Shown piece after piece: positions 26,384 through 35,166 of a stretch of DNA of 63,786 bases. Position 1 is the first letter of the stretch; the number at the start of each line of letters is the position of its first letter. The notes beneath the pieces are model-generated. The model was not told the DNA's origin. It did no database searches and saw only the letters and a program-made list of their open reading frames with translations. This stretch comes from Paractinoplanes toevensis (GTDB lineage: Bacteria; Actinomycetota; Actinomycetes; Mycobacteriales; Micromonosporaceae), in contig NZ_BOQN01000036.1 in NCBI RefSeq assembly GCF_018332695.1, positions 1 to 63,786 of the forward strand, written 5' to 3'. Position numbers and translations under genes: made by a program.

Positions 26384-27427
26384 TCAGCGAGTGGTGGGGC
26401 CACCGTCGGGTCCGGAGTGGTCAACCTCAACGGCCGACTTGTCCTTGGCTTCGACCGCAGGATCGGGCTTGTTGAAGGTGACAGCGACGGTCTCGAAGCC
26501 TTTGCTGCGCTGAGCGACGGCTTGGCCTGTGTAGGCGCGATGGTCACCCCTGGTCAATTCAACGTTGTCGGTGAACGGAGTGAGCAGCGCTCGTGGATAG
26601 AGCCGCTCGACGCGTACGACATTGATCTCGGCACACAGCACCACCGCGACCGCGGTCACGTAGAAGAAGGCCAGCAGGCCGAGCACCAGCGCGAACACGC
26701 CGTTGGTGGCGCTGGCGCCCTTCACCACATGCCCGACGTAGGCCACCCCGAAGGTCTGCAACAACTGCCAGACCACCGCCGCACCGAGCGCGCCGGGCGC
26801 GACATCGATCACGCTCAGATGCCGGGCGGTCGCGAGCCGGAAAAAGAAGACGAAAACGACCGCGTTGATCACGACCGACGCCACCAGCAGGACAATTTTC
26901 AGTACGCCGGCGAGAGAGCCCGCGTCGCTGCTGCCGAACGTGGACAGCGTGGTCGTCCCGATAACGGCGACGCCGGCGGTTAGAAGCAGGAGCAGGCTGC
27001 GGCCGCGGGCTTTGAACGGGTTGGGACGATTGTTGCGCGGGACCCGCCAGACTGAATTCATGGCGTACTGGACCGCTTGCGCGACTCCGAGACCGCCATA
27101 AAGCGCTCCGAGAATGCCTATCACCAGACCGGTGGCTCCGCCACCGATCCGGGAGGGATCGTGCAGCTGGCTGCCGACGACCGGGAACTGACTCAATGCG
27201 GAGGTGAGGATGTGCTGCTGCAGGTCCGGATTTCCGGACAGAACGTAACCCAGAATCGTCGCGGCCAGCAGCAGCAACGGAAACATCGAGACGAACGCAT
27301 AATAGGCGATCAGTGCTGCCAGATAACTGCCCTGGTCGTCGAAGAACTTGTACAACACGGCCAGCGGGAATCCCGTCCAGGCGTGTTCCCGCTGGAACCT
27401 GTCAACCCGACCAGAGCCGTTCATCAA
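26384..27427 (-). CDS. YihY/BrkB family inner membrane protein
   Basis: 347 residues with about six membrane segments. Conserved marks are GSYLAALIAYYAFVSMFPLL near residue 33, the GLGVAQAVQYAMNSVW helix, and ATNGVFALVLGLLAFFYVTA. The C-terminal ~50 residues are soluble and charged. The family (once called ribonuclease BN) has no settled biochemical role. It stands alone, flanked by the ceramidase-like gene and a scrap region. Confidence 0.9.
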   Translation of the reverse strand: MMNGSGRVDRFQREHAWTGFPLAVLYKFFDDQGSYLAALIAYYAFVSMFPLLLLAATILGYVLSGNPDLQQHILTSALSQFPVVGSQLHDPSRIGGGATGLVIGILGALYGGLGVAQAVQYAMNSVWRVPRNNRPNPFKARGRSLLLLLTAGVAVIGTTTLSTFGSSDAGSLAGVLKIVLLVASVVINAVVFVFFFRLATARHLSVIDVAPGALGAAVVWQLLQTFGVAYVGHVVKGASATNGVFALVLGLLAFFYVTAVAVVLCAEINVVRVERLYPRALLTPFTDNVELTRGDHRAYTGQAVAQRSKGFETVAVTFNKPDPAVEAKDKSAVEVDHSGPDGGPTTR

Positions 27428-27589
27428 ACATGACCTCTCACGCCGGCGCGCGTGGTCGTCGGTCGGGGTGCTGTCCAGGCTGGGATCGACCTGCTAAGGG
27501 CGCTCGCAGAAGCTATGCCCCGATGCGGCGAAGGTAAACGACTTGACGGGCCGCCGCCGGCGTACGCCCGAAAGGTGCTTACCGCGGAC

Positions 27590-27676
27590 TTAGTAGGTCT
27601 TGCCGTTGGTTACGGCCGGCCGGCCGAGGCGGAAGAGAACACCCTGCTCGTACTGCTTGACGACCTTCACGGGCCA
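27590..27676 (-). pseudogene. Remnant of a slipin/stomatin (SPFH) gene N-terminus
   Basis: The minus-strand frame ends in VKVVKQYEQGVLFRLGRP and then diverges to AVTNGKTY and a stop. The opening segment is the signature start of bacterial slipins (IRVVKQYERGVVFRLGR type), where it follows the membrane hairpin and precedes the SPFH core. The core is missing. The upstream part of the same frame starts MLVLAMMWFAEF, which may be a scrambled membrane segment. The gene is broken and not expected to work. Confidence 0.65.
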
Positions 27677-28031
27677 CCGGGGTCTCGAGCGACGCCTCAC
27701 GGATACGCCGACTCCTCCCCGAAGGAAGGAGCCGGCGTCGGTGCTGGTGTCAGATGAGCCATCGGTGATCGGATTGGACGATCCGCTGGCCTCGCCAGAT
27801 GCGGTGTGTTGGGCGAGGGGGAACTCGGCGAACCACATCATCGCCAGCACGAGCACGCCGGCGCCGCACTACCGGACGTCGATAGTGCCGAACGGCCCCT
27901 CTCGTGCCAAATCTCGTTCTCCCCGGAGATCGACCGGATCGTGCATGCCGACCGATCGAGCCAGTTCGATCTTCTGGGGGTCACCAGAATCCGGCCGTGA
28001 GACACCCCTAAAAATGAAGCCGGAGGGATCT

Positions 28032-28069
28032 GTTGGGGAACGACGCCGGACCCACCTGTCCGAGGCCGG
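28032..28069 (+). repeat. 38-bp direct repeat, copy 2
   Basis: Matches 19229-19266 at 35 of 38 bases by eye, same orientation, 8.8 kb apart. The three differences lie in the second half. It sits just before the 3' end of the large GH43 gene. Confidence 0.75.
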
Positions 28070-28103
28070 GCGGTGTGCCGGCCGCGGGTGCGAGGCGTTG
28101 CGG

Positions 28104-31100
28104 CTACCTCCTCGATAGCACCTGGAACAGCTTCGGACGGGGGCTGCTCACGTTCCCGGCCTGGTCGACAGCGCGATACCAGATCATGTGCAGCCCCTTC
28201 TCGGACACCGTGAGCGGCTTGCCATAGGTGTGCCAGGTGCGGTCGCCGTCCAGCCGGTACTGGATGAGCCGGACGCCGGAGGTCGCGTCCGCGGCGGTCA
28301 GCCGGACCGTCGACGACCGTTTCGCCCTGGTCACCTTCGCGCTCGCGGACGGCTTCACCGTGTCGCGTTTGACGGTCAGGACCTTCACCGGCGACTGGTT
28401 TCCCCAGCTGTCGGAGGCGCGGACCGACACGGTCGTGATGCCGTCGCGTACCGGGATCGGGCCGGTGTACGTGCGCCACCCGCCGCCGTCGACGCGGTAC
28501 TCGCGGAGCGTGACGCCGGACGGGTCGGACGCCGTCACGATCACCGATACCGCCGAGGTGAACCAGCCGGTCGTGCCGGTAGGCCGCGCCGGACTGGTAG
28601 TCGCGGCGACCGCCGGGCCGGTCGTGTCGCGCACCAGCGGGACGCTGATGGTCTGCACCTGCGAGACGTTCCCGGCCCGGTCGGTGGCCCGGAACTGCAC
28701 CTGCTGGATTCCGTCAACGGTGAACGGCTGCCGGTAGTCCTGCCAGGCATCGCTGCCTACCCGGTAGGCGATGGCGGCGACACCGGACTCGGTGTCCTGT
28801 GCGCTCAGCGTCACCGTCGATGTCGTGCCGCTGGTGGTCGCCTTCGCCGCGGTCATCGGGGCCTCCGCGTCGACCTGCACCCGGACGTCGACCGGGGCGC
28901 TGAGGATGCGGTTGGTGCCCCGTGCCCGGTACGACACGGTGTAGCTGCCCGCGGGTAGGGCGACCGGACCGGTGTACGTGACCCAGTTGCCGGGCGTCAC
29001 CGCGTACTGAAGCTCGCTGTTGCCGGCCCCGCCGGTGAGCGTGAGTGCCGCACCCGAGCCCAGCCAGCCCGAAGCGGGAAGGTTGGAGGTAGGCAGCACG
29101 CCGGTGTAGGTGAGCGGGTCAACGCTCTCCAGCGTCGGCACCACCGGGCGGATGAGTCCGTCGTCGCCGAAGTAGAGCCGGTCGAGCGTCGTCTCGCGGT
29201 GCGTCCCGTCGCCGCCGGGGATGGCGAAGCGGTGGTAGGCGATGTACCACTCGTCGACGCCGGCCACCTGCACGATCGAGCTGTGTCCGGTGCCCAGGAT
29301 GCCCAGCGAGCGGTCCTTGGCGAGGATCACGCCGCGCGCGGTGAACGGGCCGTAGGGACTGGTCGCGGTGGCGTAGCCGACCCGGTAGTTCTCGCTGCGG
29401 GTGTCGTCGATCGAGTAGGTCAGGTGGTAGACGCCGTTCCGCTTGTTCATGAACAGGCCCTCGCGGAAGTCGGTGAGCCCGGTGATGGTGCGCCGCTCCC
29501 CCAGCGAGGTCATGTCCGCGTTCAGCGGGGCCACATACGCGGTGCCGTTGCCCCAGTACAGGTAGCTGCGGCCGTCGTCGTCGGTGAACGCCGCCGGGTC
29601 GATCTGCTGTGCGCCGCCGAAGTCCTGGCGGTCGACCAGCGGCGCCCCGGAATCTGTGAACGGGCCGGTCGGCGAGTCCGAGGTCGCCACCCCGATGTTG
29701 CCGGCGGCGCAGAAGTAGAAGTAGTACTTCCCGTTCGCGTACGCCGCCGAGGGCGCCCAGGCGTTGGTGTGCGCCCACGACACGTCGGCCAGGTCGAGGA
29801 TCGTGCCGTGCTTCGTCCAGGTGGCCAGGTCGGTGGAGGACCAGACCGTGAACGTCGTACCGCTCCAGCCGTCGAAGCCGTCCGTCGTCGCGTAGATGTA
29901 GTAGGTGTCGCCGAACCGCACGATGTTCGGATCGGCGTACAGGCCGGGCAGGATCGGCGACCGCATCACCCGGGTCGTCACCGTGTACCCGCGGGTCGCC
30001 CCGGCCGGGCTGGTGACGGTGATGCGCCGGGCCGCGGACCAGTCGCCCGCCTCCGCCCCGGTGACCGACGAGCCGGCGGCGACGGTGAAGACCGGCGCGA
30101 GGTTGCGCAGGTCGGTGCCGGGCTTGACGGGGAGCACGATGGTGCCCGCATCGCCGTCGATCAGTGCCGGAGCCTTGAGGCTGTCCAGCGCCACCGCGGT
30201 CACCGTGGTGGCGTTCGCGCCGAGCTGCGCCACCTCGCCGGCCGCCAGCGACCGGTTGTAGAGGCGGAAGTCGCGCATCCTGCCCTTGAAGTACTTGTCG
30301 CCGGTGTACACCGACCGTCCGAGGTAGTTCGCGGTGGTGACGCCGCCACCGATCGAGCCCGGGGTCAGGGTGACCGCGGTGTTGCTCCCGACCTGGCGGC
30401 CGTCGAGGTAGAGCGTCGCCGTTCCGGCACCGAGGGTGTACGTGAGCGTGTGCCAGGCCCCGCGGGCCAGCGCACTGCCGCCGGTGGCGTTCTGCTCGGT
30501 CGTCCAGTTCCCGGAGGCGATCGCGGCGCGGTAGGCGCTGTCGCCGGTGCTGAAGACGTAGCCGTTGCCCGCGCCGGAGGAAGTGTTGCCCATGCCCCAC
30601 AGGAAGTACGGGGTCGTCTGGGCCGGATCGACCCACACCTCGGCCGAGACCGTCATGGCGTCCAGCCCGGCCATCGCGTTGTCCGGCAGCTTGACGTAGC
30701 CGTTCGTCCCGCCGAACGTGAGGCTGCCGTCGGCGAACGTGGCACCACCCACCAGCTGGCCGTTGTTGCCGTTGCCGGAGGCGTCGGCGGTGCCGGTGTC
30801 CAGCGGGTAGCGGGCGATCAGCCCGTCCGCACTCGCCGGGAGCGGCCGCGGAGCGCCGGTGAGCCGGTCGAGTTCGGCCTTGGTGACCGGCAGCACGGTG
30901 CCGTGCCGGGGGCTGGCCGGAAGCGTGTAGGAAGCCGGCACCTTCCACTGCGGCTGGTTCAGGTCGTCGGTGCCGAGCGGAATGTAACCGCGGCCGCCGT
31001 ACTCGTCGACGAACAGGTAGTACTTGTTGCCGGAGGTGTCGCCGGGGTTGGCCTTGAAGACGGTCGGGCCCTCGACCGCCGACGTGCCGGCGGCCTTGCC

Positions 31101-33104
31101 GATGCAGGACGCGACGATCTTCCACTTCGGGTTGTCCGGGTCCCAGGCCGGGTCGGCCGCGTCGTCGACCGCCACGAGTGAGTCGGCGCGTTCCTGGATG
31201 ATGTCGCTGCATCCGGTGACGCCACCCTCGTCCTTGGTGAACCGGTGGTAGACGCCGTTCTCCGCGATGACCGTGCTGTCGATGCGGGAGGCGCCGAAGT
31301 CCTGCCACACCCGGGCGTCGCTGAAGGTGACGAAGTCACGCGTGGTCGCGTACAGCATCTTGTTGTAGGTGTTGCCGGTATGCCCGGGGTCCGACTCGGC
31401 ATAGATCTTCGAGGCCCAGTAGACGACGTACGACCCGAGCTCCGCCGACCAGAACGCCTCGGGCGCCCAGGTGTTGCCGGCCGTGGGCGGGGAGACCAGC
31501 ACGTGCCGCTGCTGCCCCCAGCTGACCAGGTCGGTGGACTCCCAGACCTCGATGTAGCGGCTGCCCTGACGCTGCGAGGCATCCCACGACGTGCCGCCGC
31601 CGATCGACAGGTCGGTGGCGATGAGATAGAACTTGTCGCCCTCCGGGGAGCGGATCAGGAACGGGTCGCGCAGTCCCTTGGTGCCCAGGGTCGAGGCGAG
31701 GGCCGGGTTGCCGCCGTTGAGTTCCTTCCACTTCAGAGCGTTGTTGCCCTCGCTCGCCGCGAAATAGATCTTCTCGCCGGCGACGGTGTTGCCGGTGAAG
31801 TAGGCGAAGGTGTAGCCGGCGAGCGGCGACGCGGCGGGCAGCGGCGGCACGGTGGCGGTCAGCGTCCGGGTGGTGGTGGCCGACCCGACCCGCACCGTGG
31901 CGGTGAGCTCGACCTTACGGGTGGCGCTCCCGGCGGCGGGCCGATGCACCTCGCCGGTGCCGGTGATGATCGCCGGGTCGGCCGAGGCCCAGGAGATCCG
32001 GCTCTGGTAGCGACCGGTCGCCGGGAGGGTGAGGTTTCCGCGTACGTCGTCGAGGTTGGCGACGGTGAGCGCCGCGGCCGCCTCGGTCGCCTTCGCGGCG
32101 TCGGAGAGGTCGGCCGGCACGGTCACCGGGAATGCACGGGTGTCCTTGACGTCGCCGCTGCTGATCGTCGCGGTGAGGGTGACCTGCGAGTCGGTGGACT
32201 GCCGGGTCACCACACCGCGGTCGCTGATCACCGCGGGATCGGACGACGACCAAGTGATGGCGCTGCCGTAGACCGCTCCGGTCGCCGGAAGGGTGAGGTC
32301 GGTGGTCACCGCGCTGGTGTCGCCGAGCGTCAACGCCGCCCGGTCGGCCGCCACCCGCACGCTGTCGGTGATGGCGATGCCGCCCGCCTCGGTAGCGCTC
32401 AGCGCCCGGTCGTAGATCCGGAAGTTGCGGACCTGCCCGCGCAGGTAGGCGTCCGCGTTGTACACCGAACGGCCCAGGTAGTTGGCGGTTGTCGTACCGC
32501 CGCCGAGGCCGGCCGGGGTGAGGGTGACGCCGGTCTGGGTGGCGACCGCCGTGCCGTTCAAGTAGGCGGTGGCCACACCGGAACCGTCCAGCGTGTACGC
32601 GATGCTCACCCATACCCCGCGCGGCAACGGCGAGGCGGAGCGCGCGGTCTGCTCGGTCGACCAGTTACCGCTCGCGATCGACGCCCGGTAGGTGTCGCCC
32701 GTGGTGAACACATAGCCGTTTCCGACGCCCGCGGCGTCGGTGTTCCCCATCGCCCAGATCATGTACGGCGTGGCCTGTGCGGGATCGATCAGTACGTCGG
32801 CCGAGACGGTGATCTGCCGCAGGCCGGACAGGATGTCGTTCGGCAGCCGGACATACCCATTGGTGCCGCCCAGTTTCAGGCCGCCCGACGCCGACCAGGA
32901 AGCATCGCCCACCAGCGTGCCGCCGTGCCCGTGACCGGAGTCGTCGACCACCGCGGTGCCCGCGGTCTGGGTGAGGTCGTAGCGAAGAACGAGCCCGTCG
33001 GTGACGTCGGCGGACGCGGGCAGACGACTGCCGACCAGGGCGACAGCGGTGACGGTGACGACGGTGACGGCGCGGGCGAACGCACGGCGGGCAGCGGCAA
33101 CCAT
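28104..33104 (-). CDS. Secreted multidomain enzyme with two GH43-type domains and two LamG domains
   Basis: 1666 residues. Order: signal peptide ending LPASA; LamG-like domain (~37-240); two Ig-like domains containing SAITWSSSDPAVIS-type strands (~245-420); a first five-bladed GH43-like domain (~425-755, ending before SPRHGTVLP); a second LamG (~770-980) closely similar to the first; a further Ig-like domain; a second GH43 domain (~1050-1340, starting LYADPNIVRFGDTYYIYATT with the family's catalytic-base Asp); and three OmpL47-like repeats (~1415-1666). GH43 enzymes act on arabinan, xylan or galactan. The two catalytic domains differ, so they may attack different linkages of one plant polysaccharide. 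The upstream LacI-type operator fits sugar-controlled expression. Confidence 0.85.
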   Translation of the reverse strand: MVAAARRAFARAVTVVTVTAVALVGSRLPASADVTDGLVLRYDLTQTAGTAVVDDSGHGHGGTLVGDASWSASGGLKLGGTNGYVRLPNDILSGLRQITVSADVLIDPAQATPYMIWAMGNTDAAGVGNGYVFTTGDTYRASIASGNWSTEQTARSASPLPRGVWVSIAYTLDGSGVATAYLNGTAVATQTGVTLTPAGLGGGTTTANYLGRSVYNADAYLRGQVRNFRIYDRALSATEAGGIAITDSVRVAADRAALTLGDTSAVTTDLTLPATGAVYGSAITWSSSDPAVISDRGVVTRQSTDSQVTLTATISSGDVKDTRAFPVTVPADLSDAAKATEAAAALTVANLDDVRGNLTLPATGRYQSRISWASADPAIITGTGEVHRPAAGSATRKVELTATVRVGSATTTRTLTATVPPLPAASPLAGYTFAYFTGNTVAGEKIYFAASEGNNALKWKELNGGNPALASTLGTKGLRDPFLIRSPEGDKFYLIATDLSIGGGTSWDASQRQGSRYIEVWESTDLVSWGQQRHVLVSPPTAGNTWAPEAFWSAELGSYVVYWASKIYAESDPGHTGNTYNKMLYATTRDFVTFSDARVWQDFGASRIDSTVIAENGVYHRFTKDEGGVTGCSDIIQERADSLVAVDDAADPAWDPDNPKWKIVASCIGKAAGTSAVEGPTVFKANPGDTSGNKYYLFVDEYGGRGYIPLGTDDLNQPQWKVPASYTLPASPRHGTVLPVTKAELDRLTGAPRPLPASADGLIARYPLDTGTADASGNGNNGQLVGGATFADGSLTFGGTNGYVKLPDNAMAGLDAMTVSAEVWVDPAQTTPYFLWGMGNTSSGAGNGYVFSTGDSAYRAAIASGNWTTEQNATGGSALARGAWHTLTYTLGAGTATLYLDGRQVGSNTAVTLTPGSIGGGVTTANYLGRSVYTGDKYFKGRMRDFRLYNRSLAAGEVAQLGANATTVTAVALDSLKAPALIDGDAGTIVLPVKPGTDLRNLAPVFTVAAGSSVTGAEAGDWSAARRITVTSPAGATRGYTVTTRVMRSPILPGLYADPNIVRFGDTYYIYATTDGFDGWSGTTFTVWSSTDLATWTKHGTILDLADVSWAHTNAWAPSAAYANGKYYFYFCAAGNIGVATSDSPTGPFTDSGAPLVDRQDFGGAQQIDPAAFTDDDGRSYLYWGNGTAYVAPLNADMTSLGERRTITGLTDFREGLFMNKRNGVYHLTYSIDDTRSENYRVGYATATSPYGPFTARGVILAKDRSLGILGTGHSSIVQVAGVDEWYIAYHRFAIPGGDGTHRETTLDRLYFGDDGLIRPVVPTLESVDPLTYTGVLPTSNLPASGWLGSGAALTLTGGAGNSELQYAVTPGNWVTYTGPVALPAGSYTVSYRARGTNRILSAPVDVRVQVDAEAPMTAAKATTSGTTSTVTLSAQDTESGVAAIAYRVGSDAWQDYRQPFTVDGIQQVQFRATDRAGNVSQVQTISVPLVRDTTGPAVAATTSPARPTGTTGWFTSAVSVIVTASDPSGVTLREYRVDGGGWRTYTGPIPVRDGITTVSVRASDSWGNQSPVKVLTVKRDTVKPSASAKVTRAKRSSTVRLTAADATSGVRLIQYRLDGDRTWHTYGKPLTVSEKGLHMIWYRAVDQAGNVSSPRPKLFQVLSRR

Positions 33105-33165
33105 GGCGGCCTCTATCGCGGGACGGGGGTACGCCAGCCGAAGCCCGGCGCTGATTGCCGGGAAG

Positions 33166-33179
33166 TGTTAACGATAACA
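33166..33179 (-). promoter_or_regulatory. LacI-type operator upstream of the GH43 gene
   Basis: The string tgttaacgataaca is a 14-bp palindrome apart from two positions beside the central CG. CG-centred sites of this type are the usual operators of LacI-family sugar repressors in actinomycetes. It lies 62 bp upstream of the GH43 start codon, where a repressor would cover the promoter. No LacI gene is in the window, so the regulator would act in trans. Confidence 0.65.
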
Positions 33180-33375
33180 ATTCACGTGTCAAGGTATTCA
33201 CAAGCGTGAAACCCGCCTGCGACAAGACCCGTCCGGGCCTGGGGGTGGGGTCGTGGCGGGCGGTCATCGAGATGATGCCTTCGCGGGTGCGGTGGAAAGT
33301 TCACGCGATGATCGCGTTCGTCGTTCTGCCATGCGGAAACTCAGGTCGCGGCCGTTCCGGTCGATAGGTCGGAGC

Positions 33376-35166
33376 ATGCGGTGGGAGGTGCGGTGCGCTA
33401 CTCCGGTACAGATCGTCCTTGTGCTGGCCGCCGCGCTGCCCGCCCTGGTGTACGGCGGGGTGGGCGGACCGTTCGGCGGGCTTCTCCCGTTCGGCATGGT
33501 GATCCTCGCGTTGCGCGCCCGGCCACGGCGGTTCCTGGTGGTCGCCGCGGTCGCGCTGATCGTCTACTGGGTCGATGCGCTGCTCGGCGAGCCGGCCCCT
33601 CCCGGGTACGCGGTGGCCTGCACCCTGGGCTTCGCCGGTGTCTCGTATCTCTGCATGAAACACACCGCCGCGCTCGCCTCGCTGCGCCGGCGGCTCGCCC
33701 GGGTCTCCGGCACCGATCCGCTGACCGGCGCGTTGAACCGCCGTGGCTTTGACGAGCGCTTGCAGTCCGAACTCGCCGGAGGCCGGCCGACCACCCTGGT
33801 GCTGGCCGACCTGGACCTCTTCAAGCAGGTCAACGATGTGTACGGGCACCAGGCGGGTGACCAGCTGCTGGCTGCTGTGGCCGGCCGCCTGGAGCAGGGG
33901 TTGCGTCCCGGGGACGGGGTCGGGCGGATCGGCGGCGACGAGTTCGCGGCCGTACTTCCCGGCGTGCGCCCCGGCGAGGCCGCCGCCCTGACCGAACGCT
34001 TACGTGCGGCGCTGGCCGATCTGGCACCCGCCAGTGTCGGCTACGCGTCCTTCCCGGCCGACGGCGTCACCTTGGACGAGCTGCGCCGGGTGGCCGACGC
34101 CCGGGTCTACCAGGACAAGCAGTCCCGTGACCGTCGGCCGCCGTCGGCCGAGGCGGTCGCCGCGGCCGCACAGGTCCGTACCGGCAGGGCGCCACGGGTA
34201 TCGGCGAGTGAGCGCCGCCGCCGATCGGTGGCGGACATCGGCTGGATGTCGATGCTCGGCGGCGGATGCGGTGTGCTGTACGCGCTGGCGTTCGCGGCGT
34301 GGCAGCCTGCGATCGTCGTGCTGGCCACCCTGCTGTTCACCGCCGGGGCCGGGCTGATGGTCGGGGCCGGACCGGTCAGCCGGTTCGCCCGGGCTCGCCT
34401 GGTCATCTTCGCCGCCGCGGTGGTCGAGGCCGCCCTGATCGGCGGTATGGCCGCGCTGGACGGCGGGGTGAGTGGCGTCTGCGCGCTGGCCCTGCTCGTG
34501 CCGATGCCACTGATCGCGCTCACCAGCCCGCTGCGTGTGTCGGTGTGGGTGGGCGGCCTGCTCGCCGCGGTCTATCTCGTCGTGGCCGTCCTGGCCGGCT
34601 CGCCCGGCGGCTGGTACGTGGCGCTGCATCTGGGCGGCACCGCGGTCGTCTGCGCGGTCTGCGCGGTGCAGGGCCGGACGGCGGGACGGCAGCGCCGCCG
34701 GCTGACCGAGCTGTCCCGCCGGGACCCGCTGACCGAGATACTCAATCGCCGCGGCTTCGAGCACCGCTGCGCGGAGGAACTCGCGAAAGGCGGGGACACC
34801 ACGCTGGTGATCGTGGACCTGGACGGCTTCAAGCAGATCAACGACCGGTTCGGCCACGAGGCCGGTGACGACCTGCTGCGTTGGGTGGCCGGCACCCTGA
34901 CCGGGTGTCTGCTCCCGCACGACGTGGTGGGCCGGTTCGGCGGCGACGAGTTCGTCGCCCTGCTCACCCGGAACGACCCTTCGGTTTCCGATCGTCTCCG
35001 TGTCGCCTTGGCGCAGCGAACCGGCGCGAGCTTCGGCACGGCGGTCCTCGGCCGCGACGGTGACGACTTCACCGCCCTGTACGCGCACGCCGACGCCGAC
35101 CTCTATGCCGACAAACGCACCACCAAGGCGACCGTCGCTGCCGCACCGGCGATAACTCAGCCATGA
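33376..35166 (+). CDS. Membrane protein with two GGDEF domains (diguanylate cyclase)
   Basis: About 596 residues from ATG at 33376. GTG at 33253 or ATG at 33331 are in frame and cannot be excluded. Layout: membrane block (~10-95); GGDEF domain 1 (~110-260); second membrane block (~300-435); GGDEF domain 2 (~445-590). Both domains keep the intact GGDEF (IGGDEF near 185, FGGDEF near 520), the DPLTGALNRRGF or DPLTEILNRRGF start and the DLDLFKQVND or DLDGFKQIND metal site. Domain 1 has an RxxD inhibitory site (RPGDGVGRIGGDEF). In domain 2 the Arg is replaced (LPHDVVGRFGGDEF). Both should make c-di-GMP, but only the first should be product-inhibited. The 3' end overlaps the convergent MFS gene by 10 bp. 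Confidence 0.85.
   Translation: MRWEVRCATPVQIVLVLAAALPALVYGGVGGPFGGLLPFGMVILALRARPRRFLVVAAVALIVYWVDALLGEPAPPGYAVACTLGFAGVSYLCMKHTAALASLRRRLARVSGTDPLTGALNRRGFDERLQSELAGGRPTTLVLADLDLFKQVNDVYGHQAGDQLLAAVAGRLEQGLRPGDGVGRIGGDEFAAVLPGVRPGEAAALTERLRAALADLAPASVGYASFPADGVTLDELRRVADARVYQDKQSRDRRPPSAEAVAAAAQVRTGRAPRVSASERRRRSVADIGWMSMLGGGCGVLYALAFAAWQPAIVVLATLLFTAGAGLMVGAGPVSRFARARLVIFAAAVVEAALIGGMAALDGGVSGVCALALLVPMPLIALTSPLRVSVWVGGLLAAVYLVVAVLAGSPGGWYVALHLGGTAVVCAVCAVQGRTAGRQRRRLTELSRRDPLTEILNRRGFEHRCAEELAKGGDTTLVIVDLDGFKQINDRFGHEAGDDLLRWVAGTLTGCLLPHDVVGRFGGDEFVALLTRNDPSVSDRLRVALAQRTGASFGTAVLGRDGDDFTALYAHADADLYADKRTTKATVAAAPAITQP

Larger units (their letters stand above)
27428..28103. other. Scrap region with slipin remnant and repeat
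   Basis: No intact gene is visible in 676 bp. It holds a decayed slipin N-terminus (27590-27676) and a 38-bp repeat (28032-28069) that matches 19229-19266. A small hairpin with arms ttctgg/ccagaa near 27971-27990 could look like a tRNA T-arm but is not one. The two ORFs that fill the region have no coherent protein content apart from the slipin piece. Confidence 0.5.

Noticed and set aside
27955..27995. ttcgat stretch with a hairpin that resembles a tRNA T-arm
   Set aside because: The loop is longer than 7 nt, the stem does not fit, and no acceptor strand follows. It is not a tRNA fragment.
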